A stretch of DNA of 64,000 nucleotides, from contig CALSMJ010000005.1 of NCBI GenBank assembly GCA_943787425.1, forward strand, positions 353,096 to 417,095. The letters run 5' to 3'. The notes beneath the pieces were generated by a model. The model was given only the letters and a program-made list of their open reading frames with translations. It ran no database searches and was not told the DNA's origin. Below, piece by piece: positions 1 to 8,722 of this stretch; position 1 is the stretch's first letter; each line of letters starts with the position of its first letter. This stretch comes from an uncultured Pseudomonadales bacterium (GTDB taxonomy: Bacteria > Pseudomonadota > Gammaproteobacteria > Pseudomonadales > Azotimanducaceae). Both the position numbers and the translations under genes were made by a program.

Positions 1-788
1 CCCAGCTGCTTGAGACCCAAGGAAACGCGGTTACGCTCGCGATCAAACTTGAGTACCTTCACATCAATTTCATCGCCAACGGCCACGATTTCGCTCGGAT
101 GCTTGATGCGCTTCCAGGACATGTCGGTGATGTGCAATAAACCATCGATACCACCAAGATCGACGAATGCGCCGTAATCTGTGAGGTTCTTGACGATACC
201 CTTAAGTTCATGACCCTCTTGCAAGTTCTTGAGCAGCTCGTCTCGTTCAACGCTATTTTCTGCTTCGAGCACCGCCCGACGTGATACAACAACGTTGTTA
301 CGCTTTTGATCAAGCTTGATCACTTTAAACTCAAGCGTCTGACCTTCGAGTGTTTCATTATCACGCAGCGGACGCACATCGACCAAAGAACCCGGTAGGA
401 AGGCCCGAATGTCTCGAATTTCGACGGTGAAGCCGCCTTTCACACGACCACTGATATACCCTTCAATCACCTCTTGATCTTCGTAGACCTTTTCTAAGAC
501 TTCCCAAGATTCATTTCGCTTAGCTTTTTCTCGAGATAGCTTGGTTTCACCAAAGCCATCATCCACTGACTCCATCGCCACTCGGACGGCTGCGCCAATT
601 TCAATTTCTAACTCGCCTTTTTCATTCAAAAACTCGGATCTTTGGATGATCCCTTCGGATTTTAAACCCGCGTGAACGGTGACCCACTCTGAGTCAATAT
701 CGACCACAACTCCGGTGATGATCGACCCAGACTTTAATTCAACGGTCTTTAAACTTTCTTCAAATAGTTCTGCAAAACTCTCGCTCAT
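1..788 (-). CDS. rpsA: 30S ribosomal protein S1, N-terminal part (runs off the window)
   Basis: This is the 5' part of the gene for ribosomal protein S1, which unfolds and docks mRNA on the 30S subunit. The minus-strand reading frame is open from an ATG at 788 to the window edge, about 262 residues. It begins [14 protein letters not shown], as in gammaproteobacterial S1, and contains successive S1 (OB-fold) domains. Typical S1-domain signatures such as [14 protein letters not shown] and VSLGLKQLG are visible. A Shine-Dalgarno-like AAGGA precedes the ATG by about 8 nt. The gene lies directly downstream of cmk, the usual gammaproteobacterial order. The C-terminal domains are outside the window. 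Confidence 0.97.
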   Translation of the reverse strand, partial: MSESFAELFEESLKTVELKSGSIITGVVVDIDSEWVTVHAGLKSEGIIQRSEFLNEKGELEIEIGAAVRVAMESVDDGFGETKLSREKAKRNESWEVLEKVYEDQEVIEGYISGRVKGGFTVEIRDIRAFLPGSLVDVRPLRDNETLEGQTLEFKVIKLDQKRNNVVVSRRAVLEAENSVERDELLKNLQEGHELKGIVKNLTDYGAFVDLGGIDGLLHITDMSWKRIKHPSEIVAVGDEIDVKVLKFDRERNRVSLGLKQL

Positions 789-800
789 GTATTTTTCCTT

Positions 801-814
801 GGGGTTGAGCCCCC
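801..814 (-). promoter_or_regulatory. Small hairpin in the rpsA leader, next to the ribosome-binding site
   Basis: GGGG, a five-base loop and CCCC form a short GC stem immediately upstream of the AAGGA ribosome-binding site of rpsA. S1 of E. coli autoregulates its own translation through leader hairpins, so a similar role is plausible. The assignment rests only on position and complementarity. Confidence 0.3.
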
Positions 815-911
815 TCGCGCCTTCCAACTTAGGCCCGTCCATTGATTAATCATCTTATCAGCGTTGTTTGTTGGCACTGATTGGACACTTTATTACACTT
901 TGTTTACAACA

Positions 912-1595
912 TTAAGTTACAACCTTACTCACAACCGTCCAGATCGCCTCGTGGACCGCCTCTAAAGGCATTCCTGAGCTGTCGATCACTACGGCGTCTC
1001 CGGCGGGTTTCAAAGGCGCCACCGCGCGATTTGAATCTCGCTCATCTCGCGCCTGAATACTCTCCAGAAGGGCGGCAAGGCTAACATCCATATCCTTATT
1101 TTTCAACTGCTTATAGCGACGCTCAGCCCGAACCTCAGCGCTGGCGGTCAAGAAAATTTTCACCAAGGCGTCTTTAAAAACCACCGTCCCCATATCGCGC
1201 CCATCGGCTATCAAGCCCGGGGCTTGTCGAAAGGCTTGCTGCCGGTCTCCAAGGGCTTCGCGCACCATCGGCAGCGCTGCGACGGTCGAGGCATCAACAC
1301 CAGCTTGATCCGTTCGAATCGAGTCGGTTACAGCCACACCCCGCAGCATTACCTCAAAGGGCTCATTGTCCGACTGCATTGGGATAAACTGCACATCCAG
1401 CGCACGCGCAACGGCGGCAACCGCTGGCCCATCGGACAATTCAAGACCATCTAGTCTCGCCGCAAACCCAGTCAATCGATACAGCGCGCCACTATCGAGC
1501 ACATGAAACCCCGTCCGCTGTGCTAAGTGCTGGGTAACGGCCCCCTTTCCGGCGCCACTCGGCCCATCAATTGCGATAACGACCGGTTCTGTCAT
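912..1595 (-). CDS. cmk: Cytidylate kinase
   Basis: Cytosolic (d)CMP kinase that makes (d)CDP from (d)CMP and ATP in pyrimidine salvage and DNA precursor supply. The 227-residue product has the usual family length. It has a P-loop GPSGAGKG at residues 11-18 and the CMP-binding/LID features DGRDMGTVVF and RAERRYKQL. AAGGG lies 6 nt upstream of the ATG. It sits directly upstream of rpsA and is probably cotranscribed with it. In most relatives aroA or a tyrA-aroA fusion lies immediately upstream of cmk. Here that slot is a 544-bp gene-free gap. Confidence 0.97.
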   Translation of the reverse strand: MTEPVVIAIDGPSGAGKGAVTQHLAQRTGFHVLDSGALYRLTGFAARLDGLELSDGPAVAAVARALDVQFIPMQSDNEPFEVMLRGVAVTDSIRTDQAGVDASTVAALPMVREALGDRQQAFRQAPGLIADGRDMGTVVFKDALVKIFLTASAEVRAERRYKQLKNKDMDVSLAALLESIQARDERDSNRAVAPLKPAGDAVVIDSSGMPLEAVHEAIWTVVSKVVT

Positions 1596-1803
1596 TCTTA
1601 ACCCTTATTTTTTGGCGCCAAGCCCGTGCTCTTTAATCCAACTAGGATTCCAGCTCTGCCTGATGACAGCCAGCAGCACCTTCCAATATCTCAAACCCAA
1701 TCACGGAAGGACGGCGGTCAAAAAGCGTGTTTTAAACAACTCAAAAACCTTCGTCGACGACCTACCCCGCCGAGCGGTCCATTTCCACCTATCGATTACG
1801 CGA

Positions 1804-1833
1804 TTATGACCTTCGCGCTTATGACCTTCGCGC
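1804..1833. repeat. Two perfect tandem copies of a 15-mer
   Basis: The unit TTATGACCTTCGCGC occurs twice back to back with no mismatch, followed by a partial third copy (TTA). It is intergenic. Confidence 0.9.
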
Positions 1834-1993
1834 TTAAGGATCAAGAAGCATCCGCTCCTTTACCGTTGCTTGCTAAATCAAGACCGTTTACATCAATAGC
1901 TTCTAAACCGACCCTTTTTACTATTTTCACGTTTTTCTTTCTAATTTTTACTTTCGACCTTCTACTTTTTTTTGTATTCCACCTTCAATCCTC

Positions 1994-2049
1994 TACCTTC
2001 TACCTTCTACCTTCTACCTTCTACTTTCTACTTTCTATCTTCTACTTTT
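1994..2049. repeat. Array of eight 7-bp units (TACCTTC and variants)
   Basis: Four exact TACCTTC units are followed by TACTTTC twice, TATCTTC and TACTTTT. On the minus strand, which is transcribed for the neighbouring genes, this reads as repeated GAAGGTA. It is therefore a purine-rich tract with several Shine-Dalgarno-like GAAGG cores. The graded divergence of units towards one end suggests replication slippage. Confidence 0.9.
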
Positions 2050-2123
2050 TTGTCACCTCACCCGGCTCCATCCAAGACCGACTCAATGCCTCGCCATTAT
2101 TCTACCGGTGACGTTTTGAGCCC

Positions 2124-2148
2124 AAAAAAATCGGCCCATTTAAGAGCC
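2124..2148 (-). terminator. Rho-independent terminator overlapping the tyrA stop codon
   Basis: On the minus strand GGCTC (2148-2144) can pair with GGGCC (2137-2133), including one G-T pair, around a six-base loop. GA and seven T residues (2130-2124) follow. The tyrA TAA at 2142-2140 lies inside the loop. This would end the gyrA-pheA-hisC-tyrA transcript and separates it from cmk-rpsA. Confidence 0.55.
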
Positions 2149-3015
2149 TTTTTTAGCGGATTGGATCTGCAAGTCCGCAAAGTAGTCGCGCGCACTTTTC
2201 GCTCTGGATAACCGCTCGAGCAATGCCTCTGAGGCTTCTTCTTCAATAAGCGTTGCGGTGACCTCAAGGGCCTCTATCACCGTTCGAAGCCGATCTAATA
2301 ACGGCCCTTTATTGGTTAAAAAAATATCATGCCACATCACCGGATCACTGGCGGCAATTCTAGAGAAATCTCGAAAGCCGCCTGCTGCGTATTCGAACAC
2401 TTCACGTTCGTTCCCAAATCCTGACAGCACATCAACCAAGGTATAGGCCAGCAAATGCGGCAGATGACTGGTTTGAGCCAAAATGTCATCGTGATGCGCA
2501 ACACTCATCACGACAATTTCTGCGCCCAAGGACCGCCACAGGTTGCTGACGAGTTCTAGGGCGTGTGCCTGAACATCGTCTCCAGGGGTCAAGATCACTT
2601 TATGGGCTTCGAACAAATCATTTCGAGCAGCCCGAACTGAATGTTGCTCCGAACCGGCTATGGGGTGTGCTGGAACCCAATTGGCTGGCACCTGACCCCA
2701 TAACGCTTCAGCAAGCCGAACAATGGGACCTTTAACACTGCCAACATCGGTGACCACGCCAGAATAAGCGCCCAGCGCAGGCATTAACGTCGATAATTGC
2801 TTTATCGGGACGCACAGACAAATCACGTCCGACCTCTGCATCAAGTCGTTAACCGTTGGCGCGATGTCATCGATTAGGCCTTCGCTAAGGCCATATCTCA
2901 AGGCATCATCAGAGATGTCTAAGGCCACAATGCGCGTTTCGGGCGAAGCGCGTTTGAGGCCGGCCGCGATTGACCCACCAATCATCCCTAGCCCAATGAG
3001 CCCAAGGCATCGCAT
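2140..3015 (-). CDS. tyrA: Prephenate/arogenate dehydrogenase
   Basis: NAD(P)-dependent oxidative decarboxylation of prephenate (or arogenate) in tyrosine synthesis. The 291-residue product starts with a Rossmann dinucleotide-binding motif GLGMIGG (residues 8-14). It carries the family segments DVGSVKGPI and PAHPIAGSEQHSV, with the catalytic His in the latter. Its ATG overlaps the hisC TAA by one base (TAATG), so translation is coupled. It is a stand-alone TyrA: in Pseudomonas-type clusters the same position carries a TyrA-AroA fusion or a following aroA. Here the protein ends shortly after the dehydrogenase domain, with no AroA part. Confidence 0.95.
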   Translation of the reverse strand: MRCLGLIGLGMIGGSIAAGLKRASPETRIVALDISDDALRYGLSEGLIDDIAPTVNDLMQRSDVICLCVPIKQLSTLMPALGAYSGVVTDVGSVKGPIVRLAEALWGQVPANWVPAHPIAGSEQHSVRAARNDLFEAHKVILTPGDDVQAHALELVSNLWRSLGAEIVVMSVAHHDDILAQTSHLPHLLAYTLVDVLSGFGNEREVFEYAAGGFRDFSRIAASDPVMWHDIFLTNKGPLLDRLRTVIEALEVTATLIEEEASEALLERLSRAKSARDYFADLQIQSAKKGS

Positions 3016-4112
3016 TACGGGCTCAAAACCCGACCTAAGGCCTTAAGAAAAACGCGATTCTCCTGTGGCGTCCCAACAGAGACGCGCAAATGCCGCGGCA
3101 AGCCGTACACCCCAATCGGCCTAACAATGACGCCTTGCATCAACAACGCCTGATAAATTGGCAACGCGTCCTGACCTACATCAAAACACACGAAATTACC
3201 CGCCGACGGAATAGCCGATAGAGACAAGTCTGCAAGCCCCGCATTAAGATCCAGCAAGCCCTGCTGGTTGACCGCAACACCCTGCGCCACATGCTCCGGA
3301 TCATCTAATGCGATCAAACCGGCGGCGAGCGCTATGCTGTTCACATTGAAGGGCTGCCGAATTCGATTCATGAGATCAGCCACATCCGGATGACTGACGG
3401 CATACCCAAGTCTTAGCGCTGCGAGCCCATAGGCCTTCGAAAAGGTCCGCGTAACGACCAAATTCGGATGTTGATCAAGCAACGTCAAACCATTGGGATA
3501 CTCCGGGTCATCAACGTATTCCACATAAGCCTCATCCAACACCACGAGGGTTGTTGCCGGCACGGCCTTTAAGAAGCCCTCTAGCGCATCTCGACGAACC
3601 CAGGTCCCGGTCGGGTTATTCGGGTTCGCAATAAAAACCATGCGCGTGCGATCATCAATCATTGCAAGCGTTGCCGTTAAATCCTGCTGATAATCCACAC
3701 AAGGCACTTCTTTCAAGGTTGCCCCTAAGCTTTGCGTGACCAACCCATAAACAACAAAAGCGTGTTGGGAGACCACGGCATTGTATCCAGGCTTCAAAAA
3801 CAATCGGGCCAACAACTCCAGCACATCGTTTGAGCCGTTGCCGACAGTCAGACAGTCGATTGCAACGCCTAATTGCTCAGACAACTTCTGCTTCAGTTGA
3901 AAAGCACTGCCGTCAGGGTAGCGTGCACAATCCTTTAGCATCTCGCCTAGATGGTGTTGCAGCTGTGGCGTGGGGCCGAGCGGATTTTCATTACTGGCAA
4001 GTTTTACAATCTGGCTCAAACCCAACTCTCGCTCCAGCTCTTCAACTGGCTTGCCGGGTTGATACGGCGCCAAGCTTAAAACCCCAGTGTTGACTGATTT
4101 AAAAAAATCCAT
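3015..4112 (-). CDS. hisC: Histidinol-phosphate aminotransferase
   Basis: Class I/II PLP-dependent aminotransferase of 365 residues. It transaminates imidazole-acetol phosphate in histidine synthesis. Paralogs in this aromatic cluster often also serve tyrosine and phenylalanine formation. Visible features are ANPNNPTGT at residues 162-170, DEAYVEY at 193-199 and the PLP lysine in TFSKAYG (Lys226). It lies two bases downstream of pheA and overlaps tyrA by one base, so pheA-hisC-tyrA behave as one operon. The context favours a dual histidine/aromatic role, which the sequence alone cannot decide. Confidence 0.93.
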   Translation of the reverse strand: MDFFKSVNTGVLSLAPYQPGKPVEELERELGLSQIVKLASNENPLGPTPQLQHHLGEMLKDCARYPDGSAFQLKQKLSEQLGVAIDCLTVGNGSNDVLELLARLFLKPGYNAVVSQHAFVVYGLVTQSLGATLKEVPCVDYQQDLTATLAMIDDRTRMVFIANPNNPTGTWVRRDALEGFLKAVPATTLVVLDEAYVEYVDDPEYPNGLTLLDQHPNLVVTRTFSKAYGLAALRLGYAVSHPDVADLMNRIRQPFNVNSIALAAGLIALDDPEHVAQGVAVNQQGLLDLNAGLADLSLSAIPSAGNFVCFDVGQDALPIYQALLMQGVIVRPIGVYGLPRHLRVSVGTPQENRVFLKALGRVLSP

Positions 4113-4114
4113 TG

Positions 4115-5218
4115 CTATAGCCTTAGCGCACGGGGATAGCTCCCCAATATTTTTACTTCCAACGCATCCTTGGATACTTCATCCAGCACCGCCTGGATAT
4201 CAGGCTCCGTGATGTGCCCATCAAAGTCGATAAAAAACACGTAAGACCACATTCCTTGCTTCGACGGCCGGGTCTCGATCGCGGTGAGTGAAATACCGTG
4301 GCGGTGGAACGGCTCAAGCAGTGAAAACAAGGCCCCTGGGCGGTTTTGCGTCGACACCATTATCGAGGTTTTATCGGCCCCACTCGGTCCCACGGGCTCC
4401 CGTCCAACGACCAAAAACCGAGTGGTGTTGTCTGATAAATCTTCAATCTTTCGGGACAATATGGTCAGGCCGTACAGATCAGCCGCCACTTCTGATGCGA
4501 TCGCACCTGCACCCGGGTCACGCGAGACAAGCTTTGCGGCCTGGGCATTACTCGACGCGTCAATCCGAACCGCATCGGGATAGTGCACATCGAGCCAGCG
4601 CCGACATTGCCCGAAGGTTTGCTGATGTGCGTAAATTCTTTCAATTGGGGCATCCGTCGTTAAGGCCATGAAGTGATGATGGACTTTCAGCTCACACTCG
4701 CCGCAAATGCGAAGCGACGACGTTAAAAAATTATCAAGGGTATGGTTGACCACACCTTCGGTTGAGTTTTCAACCGGCACGACGCCGTAATGACAGTTTT
4801 CCGCCGCAACTTCTCGAAACACCTCGTCAACCGTAACGAACGGTCGACCAATCACCGCATCGCCAAAATGTTTCAAGGTTGCTTGCTGGGTAAAGGTGCC
4901 TTCGGGCCCGAGAAAGGCAACCTGCATTGGCTCTTCTAGCGCAAGGCACGCTGACATAACCTGACGAAAAATCAACGCGACCTTCTCGTGACTCAGCGGT
5001 CCCAAATTCTTTTCAACCAGGCCGCGTAGCACCTGCGCCTCACGTTCCGGCCGGTAGAAGATCGCCGGTTCATTGTCGGCAGACTGCTCTTTCACAGCGG
5101 CTACCTCAAGCGCGCATTTGGCACGACGATTCAACAGCGTCAGCAACGCTTGATCCAATTCGTCAATTTCAAGTCGCAGCGCTTGCAGCGCTTGCGCTTG
5201 ATCGATTGCATCAGTCAC
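4115..5218 (-). CDS. pheA: Bifunctional chorismate mutase/prephenate dehydratase
   Basis: P-protein of phenylalanine synthesis, converting chorismate to prephenate and then to phenylpyruvate. Residues about 8-95 form the AroQ-type chorismate mutase. The dehydratase follows from [12 protein letters not shown] near residue 102 and includes the NTTRF catalytic motif. A C-terminal ACT domain ([10 protein letters not shown] and onward) senses phenylalanine. I chose the GTG at 5218 because the family begins just before the mutase helix. This start overlaps the gyrA stop by 8 nt (GTGACTGA), giving 367 residues. A longer in-frame ATG would lie well inside gyrA. serC, normally between gyrA and pheA, is absent. 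Confidence 0.95.
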   Translation of the reverse strand: MTDAIDQAQALQALRLEIDELDQALLTLLNRRAKCALEVAAVKEQSADNEPAIFYRPEREAQVLRGLVEKNLGPLSHEKVALIFRQVMSACLALEEPMQVAFLGPEGTFTQQATLKHFGDAVIGRPFVTVDEVFREVAAENCHYGVVPVENSTEGVVNHTLDNFLTSSLRICGECELKVHHHFMALTTDAPIERIYAHQQTFGQCRRWLDVHYPDAVRIDASSNAQAAKLVSRDPGAGAIASEVAADLYGLTILSRKIEDLSDNTTRFLVVGREPVGPSGADKTSIMVSTQNRPGALFSLLEPFHRHGISLTAIETRPSKQGMWSYVFFIDFDGHITEPDIQAVLDEVSKDALEVKILGSYPRALRL

Positions 5219-7883
5219 TGTCAGGATCCTCGAGCCCATCGGGCGCGGACTGCGCCTTGCTGTTAGACGCCGCACCTAACGTCGCTGCGTCGGAGACCAG
5301 CACCGAATTCTCTTCAGCGCCTTCTTCACCCTCACCATTTGTTTCATCTATCTCAGGCTCCTCAAAAGAGGCTAAACCCACCAGTGATTCACCCTCACTC
5401 AAGTTGATCAAACGAACGCCTTGCGTATTGCGCCCAAGCGTTGAGACCTCATCAACCCGGGTACGAACCATCGTACCCTGATCGCTGATCAGCAGCACCT
5501 CGAAGCCCGAGTCAACTTCCGCGACGCCAACCAAGCTACCATTACGCTCTGACAGCTTCATCGCAATCACACCCTGGCCGCCACGGCCGATGACCGAAAA
5601 TTCTGCTACTGGCGTCCGCTTGCCGTAGCCTTTTTCACTGGCGAGCAGCAACGTGCCCTCCGCACTTGGGATAATGAGCGAGATCACAGCCTCGCTCGCC
5701 CGAAGCTTGATACCCCGAACCCCTCGCGCACTTCGGCCCATTGCGCGCACGTCTTGTTCCTTAAAACGAATCGCTCGACCACCAGAACTAAACAACATTA
5801 CATCTGATGCGCCATCGGTTACCGAGGCGCCGATCAAGGTATTGTCGTCTTCAAGTTCGATCGCGATTAAACCGGAACTTCTGGGTCGTGCAAAGTCCAT
5901 GAGCGGCGTTTTTTTAACCGTTCCATTAGCCGTTGCCATGAAGATGAACTGGTCCTCGCCATAGCCTTCAATGGGTAACATCGCAGTGATGCGCTCACCC
6001 TCGCCAAGCGGCAGGATATTAACGATTGGTCGACCCCTGGCTGCCCGACTGGCAATTGGGATTTGGAAGGTTCGGAGCCAATACACCTTCCCACGGTCAC
6101 TGAAACACAGCAGCGTGTCATGACTGTTCGTCACCAGAAGCTTTTCGATAAAGTCCTCTTCTTTCACTGCACTGGCCGAACGACCGCGGCCACCGCGTCG
6201 CTGCGCTTGATAGTCAGATAAGGGTTGGGTCTTAGCATAACCGCCGTTAGACAAGGTCACGACCATCTCTTGTGGCGTAATCAAATCTTCCATCGTGAGA
6301 TCTTCTTGTGACGCCACAATCTCCGACCGACGCTCGTCGCCATATTCATCTCTAATTTGAATCAGCTCATCCTTGATCAACCCCATCAAGCGCTCGGGCA
6401 GCATCAAGATCTCCATCAAATCGGCGATGTTGTCGATAATTTCCCGATACTCCTCGAGCAATTTCTCTTGCTCGAGACCCGTCAATCGATTCAGCCGCAT
6501 CTCCAAAATAGCTTGAGCCTGCTCGGGCGACAAAAAGTACAGCCCATCTTCTTTCAAGCCATATTGCGGATCTAAATTGTCGGGCTTGGCCGCATCCGGC
6601 CCTGCTCGCTCAAGCATCTGGGTTACTGATTCGGAACCCCAAGACCTGGCCAGCAATTTCTCCCGCGCTTCTTGCGCATCAATACTGGTCTTAATCAGTT
6701 CGATCATCGGATCGATGTTGGACAGCGCCACGGCAAGACCCTCTAGCACATGCCCCCGGGCTCGGGCGCGACGCAGTAAATACACGGTCCGTCGTGTGAC
6801 GACTTCCCGGCGATGGACGATGAAATACTCTAAAACCTGCTTGAGATTCAACACTTTGGGCTGGTTATCCACCAAGGCGACCAGATTGATGCCAAACACG
6901 CTCTGCAGTTGTGTCTGAGCGTAGAGATTATTCAGAACAACCTCCGGCACAACATCCCGTCTGAGCTCAATTACCAAGCGGGTTTCTTTTGCAGACTCAT
7001 CCCGGAGATCCGTGATGCCTTCAATTTTTTTCTCTTTGTGCAGCTCCGCGATTTTTTCAATTAATTTCGAACGGTTCACCTGATACGGGATTTCGTGAAC
7101 GATGATCGTCGATTTGCCGGTCTTTTCATCTAGGATAATTTCACAACGAGCGCGCATTTGAACCCGACCGTGACCGGTTCGGTAGGCCTGAACAATACCG
7201 GCTCGGCCATTAATGATCGCAGCGGTTGGGAAATCCGGACCCAAGATATGCTCCATCAACCCATCAACTTCCAAGGTCGAATCATCAATTAAGGCAATTG
7301 TGCCATTAATGACTTCAACCAAATTATGGGGCGGGATGTTTGTCGCAAAACCAACTGCGATACCGCTTGAGCCATTCACCAATAGATTTGGGAATCGTGC
7401 GGGCAGCACTTCTGGCATTTGCAAGGTGCCGTCGTAATTTTCGACAAAATTAACGGTCTCTTTATCCAAATCGGCCATTAATTCGTGAGCAATTTTAGCC
7501 ATCCGCACTTCTGTGTAGCGCATTGCCGCGGCCATATCACCATCAAGTGACCCAAAATTGCCCTGTCCGTCAACCAGCGGGTAGCGCAACTGCCAGTTTT
7601 GAGCCATGCGCACAATCGTGTAATACGACGCCGTATCGCCGTGCGGATGGTACTTACCAATGACGTCCCCAACGATCCGGGCCGATTTCATATAGGGGCG
7701 GTTATAAGCATTATTCTGCTCGCTCATCGCAAACAGGACGCGGCGATGGACCGGTTTTAAGCCATCGCGAACATCTGGCAAGGCACGCCCGACGATGACA
7801 CTCATCGCATAATCCACATAGGATTGCCGCATTTCATCTTCGATGTTGATGGTTCGGATGTCGTCGTGTTCGATATCGGTCAT
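5211..7883 (-). CDS. gyrA: DNA gyrase subunit A
   Basis: Breakage-reunion subunit of DNA gyrase, 890 residues. The ATG at 7883 gives [18 protein letters not shown], matching the family start. An upstream extension to 7976 has no family similarity. The catalytic tyrosine is in AAMRYTE (Tyr123, E. coli Tyr122). The C-terminal beta-pinwheel carries a GyrA box QRRGGRGR and ends in an acidic tail. In the quinolone-resistance region the sequence reads [11 protein letters not shown]. The residue equivalent to E. coli Ser83 is Thr84 and the one equivalent to Asp87 is Tyr88 (codon TAC at 7622-7620). pheA starts inside its last codons. Confidence 0.98.
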   Translation of the reverse strand: MTDIEHDDIRTINIEDEMRQSYVDYAMSVIVGRALPDVRDGLKPVHRRVLFAMSEQNNAYNRPYMKSARIVGDVIGKYHPHGDTASYYTIVRMAQNWQLRYPLVDGQGNFGSLDGDMAAAMRYTEVRMAKIAHELMADLDKETVNFVENYDGTLQMPEVLPARFPNLLVNGSSGIAVGFATNIPPHNLVEVINGTIALIDDSTLEVDGLMEHILGPDFPTAAIINGRAGIVQAYRTGHGRVQMRARCEIILDEKTGKSTIIVHEIPYQVNRSKLIEKIAELHKEKKIEGITDLRDESAKETRLVIELRRDVVPEVVLNNLYAQTQLQSVFGINLVALVDNQPKVLNLKQVLEYFIVHRREVVTRRTVYLLRRARARGHVLEGLAVALSNIDPMIELIKTSIDAQEAREKLLARSWGSESVTQMLERAGPDAAKPDNLDPQYGLKEDGLYFLSPEQAQAILEMRLNRLTGLEQEKLLEEYREIIDNIADLMEILMLPERLMGLIKDELIQIRDEYGDERRSEIVASQEDLTMEDLITPQEMVVTLSNGGYAKTQPLSDYQAQRRGGRGRSASAVKEEDFIEKLLVTNSHDTLLCFSDRGKVYWLRTFQIPIASRAARGRPIVNILPLGEGERITAMLPIEGYGEDQFIFMATANGTVKKTPLMDFARPRSSGLIAIELEDDNTLIGASVTDGASDVMLFSSGGRAIRFKEQDVRAMGRSARGVRGIKLRASEAVISLIIPSAEGTLLLASEKGYGKRTPVAEFSVIGRGGQGVIAMKLSERNGSLVGVAEVDSGFEVLLISDQGTMVRTRVDEVSTLGRNTQGVRLINLSEGESLVGLASFEEPEIDETNGEGEEGAEENSVLVSDAATLGAASNSKAQSAPDGLEDPDSD

Positions 7884-8056
7884 GGTTACACTATCTTCTT
7901 TTGCAAAATTGTTCCGAAAGCCTGCCTTAGAGACGGCACTCGACCTATTTACCAGCGCACCTAACTCTCGGCACACCTTTTATTTTTGGTGCGTTGCGCA
8001 CGCGTCACACCGATTAGAAATTGTTTTCTTAAATTTTTAGGCGTTTTATTCGCTGC

Positions 8057-8080
8057 TTTGTATCTTTGTATCTTTGTATC
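8057..8080. repeat. Three tandem copies of TTTGTATC
   Basis: Three perfect 8-bp units stand head to tail, followed by TTTT. They are intergenic, upstream of gyrA. Confidence 0.9.
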
Positions 8081-8144
8081 TTTTGGTCGTTGTGTTTTGG
8101 CTGTTGGATTGGTGTTGTTTGTTGCGTCGCGCTTGTTACCGCTG

Positions 8145-8177
8145 TTTCGCTTTTGCCCACTATTTCGCTTTTGCCCA
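8145..8177. repeat. Duplicated 15-mer TTTCGCTTTTGCCCA
   Basis: Two identical copies at 8145-8159 and 8163-8177 are separated by three bases, a period of 18 bp. Confidence 0.9.
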
Positions 8178-8229
8178 TTCATGGCACTGTTTGCTTAGAC
8201 CGCTTACATCGACCTCGCTTCTATCAACT

Positions 8230-8270
8230 ACCAACCCGGCAACACCAACCCGGCAATACCAACCCGGCAT
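8230..8270. repeat. Three tandem 14-bp units (ACCAACCCGGCAAY)
   Basis: The units at 8230-8243 and 8244-8257 differ only at the last base. A shortened third unit occupies 8258-8270. Confidence 0.9.
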
Positions 8271-8307
8271 TTTAGCGCCTGCTCTTTAAAACCGACCTCG
8301 GTAACCG

Positions 8308-8351
8308 AGCTTTCTAAACCAAGCTTTCCAAACAGAGCTTTCTAAACAGAG
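8308..8351. repeat. Three imperfect units around AGCTTTCYAAAC
   Basis: The core AGCTTTCTAAAC recurs with spacing of 14-15 bp. One copy carries a T-to-C change and the linkers vary slightly. It is a diverged tandem repeat in the same gene-free stretch. Confidence 0.75.
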
Positions 8352-8722
8352 TCTGTTTTAGTCCACCTTCTGCAGCTGGCAATTAAGACTTTAGTTTTCA
8401 AACGCAGAATTTTCGACTCGGATTTGGCTTGGCCTTTATAACTTTGTGCGGTCTCTGAACAGCGCTCGAGGACCCATTTACTCGCACCCGTTTGACACTA
8501 AAAATTCAGTCCGAATTAAAACCAGGCTACGCCATCTCGCAATCAAAACTGGCCATTTCTTCACGCCCGGCGCTGCCGCAAATACTAGCACAACCAGTCC
8601 TAAAAACCTATCAAGATCAGACCCGATATAGCGATGCAAGTCATTGTATTTAATAGTTTTTAATTAGTGCCGTTGACGGTAAACTGAAACTCCTCACAGA
8701 GCGCTGAAAAGGACTCGACAGC

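Larger units (their letters stand above)
1596..2139. other. 544-bp gene-free gap between tyrA and cmk
   Basis: No convincing gene was found on either strand. Plus-strand frames here are low-complexity (Phe/Leu/Ser/Tyr-rich from CTT/TTC runs) and lack a ribosome-binding site. The stretch holds the tyrA terminator at its tyrA-proximal end, a duplicated 15-mer at 1804-1833 and a heptanucleotide array at 1994-2049. In related bacteria this position holds aroA (EPSP synthase). No aroA remnant was recognised. Confidence 0.6.
7884..8722. other. 839-bp gene-free stretch rich in short tandem repeats
   Basis: The start regions of the divergent gyrA and mtaD genes flank this stretch. No frame has family-like content, and the plus-strand frames are low-complexity. 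At least four unrelated tandem repeats lie between 8057 and 8351, listed separately. Promoters for gyrA and mtaD must lie here, but I could not place a convincing -35/-10 pair for either. AAAAGGA at 8707-8713 is the mtaD ribosome-binding site. Confidence 0.7.

Noticed and set aside
789..911. rpsA promoter between cmk and rpsA
   Set aside because: Only isolated -10-like hexamers (for example TGATAA) were found, without a matching -35. Cotranscription from cmk is equally possible.
1626..2111. 161-codon plus-strand frame between tyrA and cmk
   Set aside because: It is low-complexity sequence produced by CTT/TTC repeats, has no ribosome-binding site and no family-like content.
7961..8289. Several 60-75-codon frames on both strands upstream of gyrA
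   Set aside because: They arise from tandem repeats and skewed composition, overlap each other in several frames and lack start signals.
8057..8351. CRISPR-like array
   Set aside because: The repeats differ from one another, units are directly adjacent or separated by a few bases, and there are no spacers of constant length.
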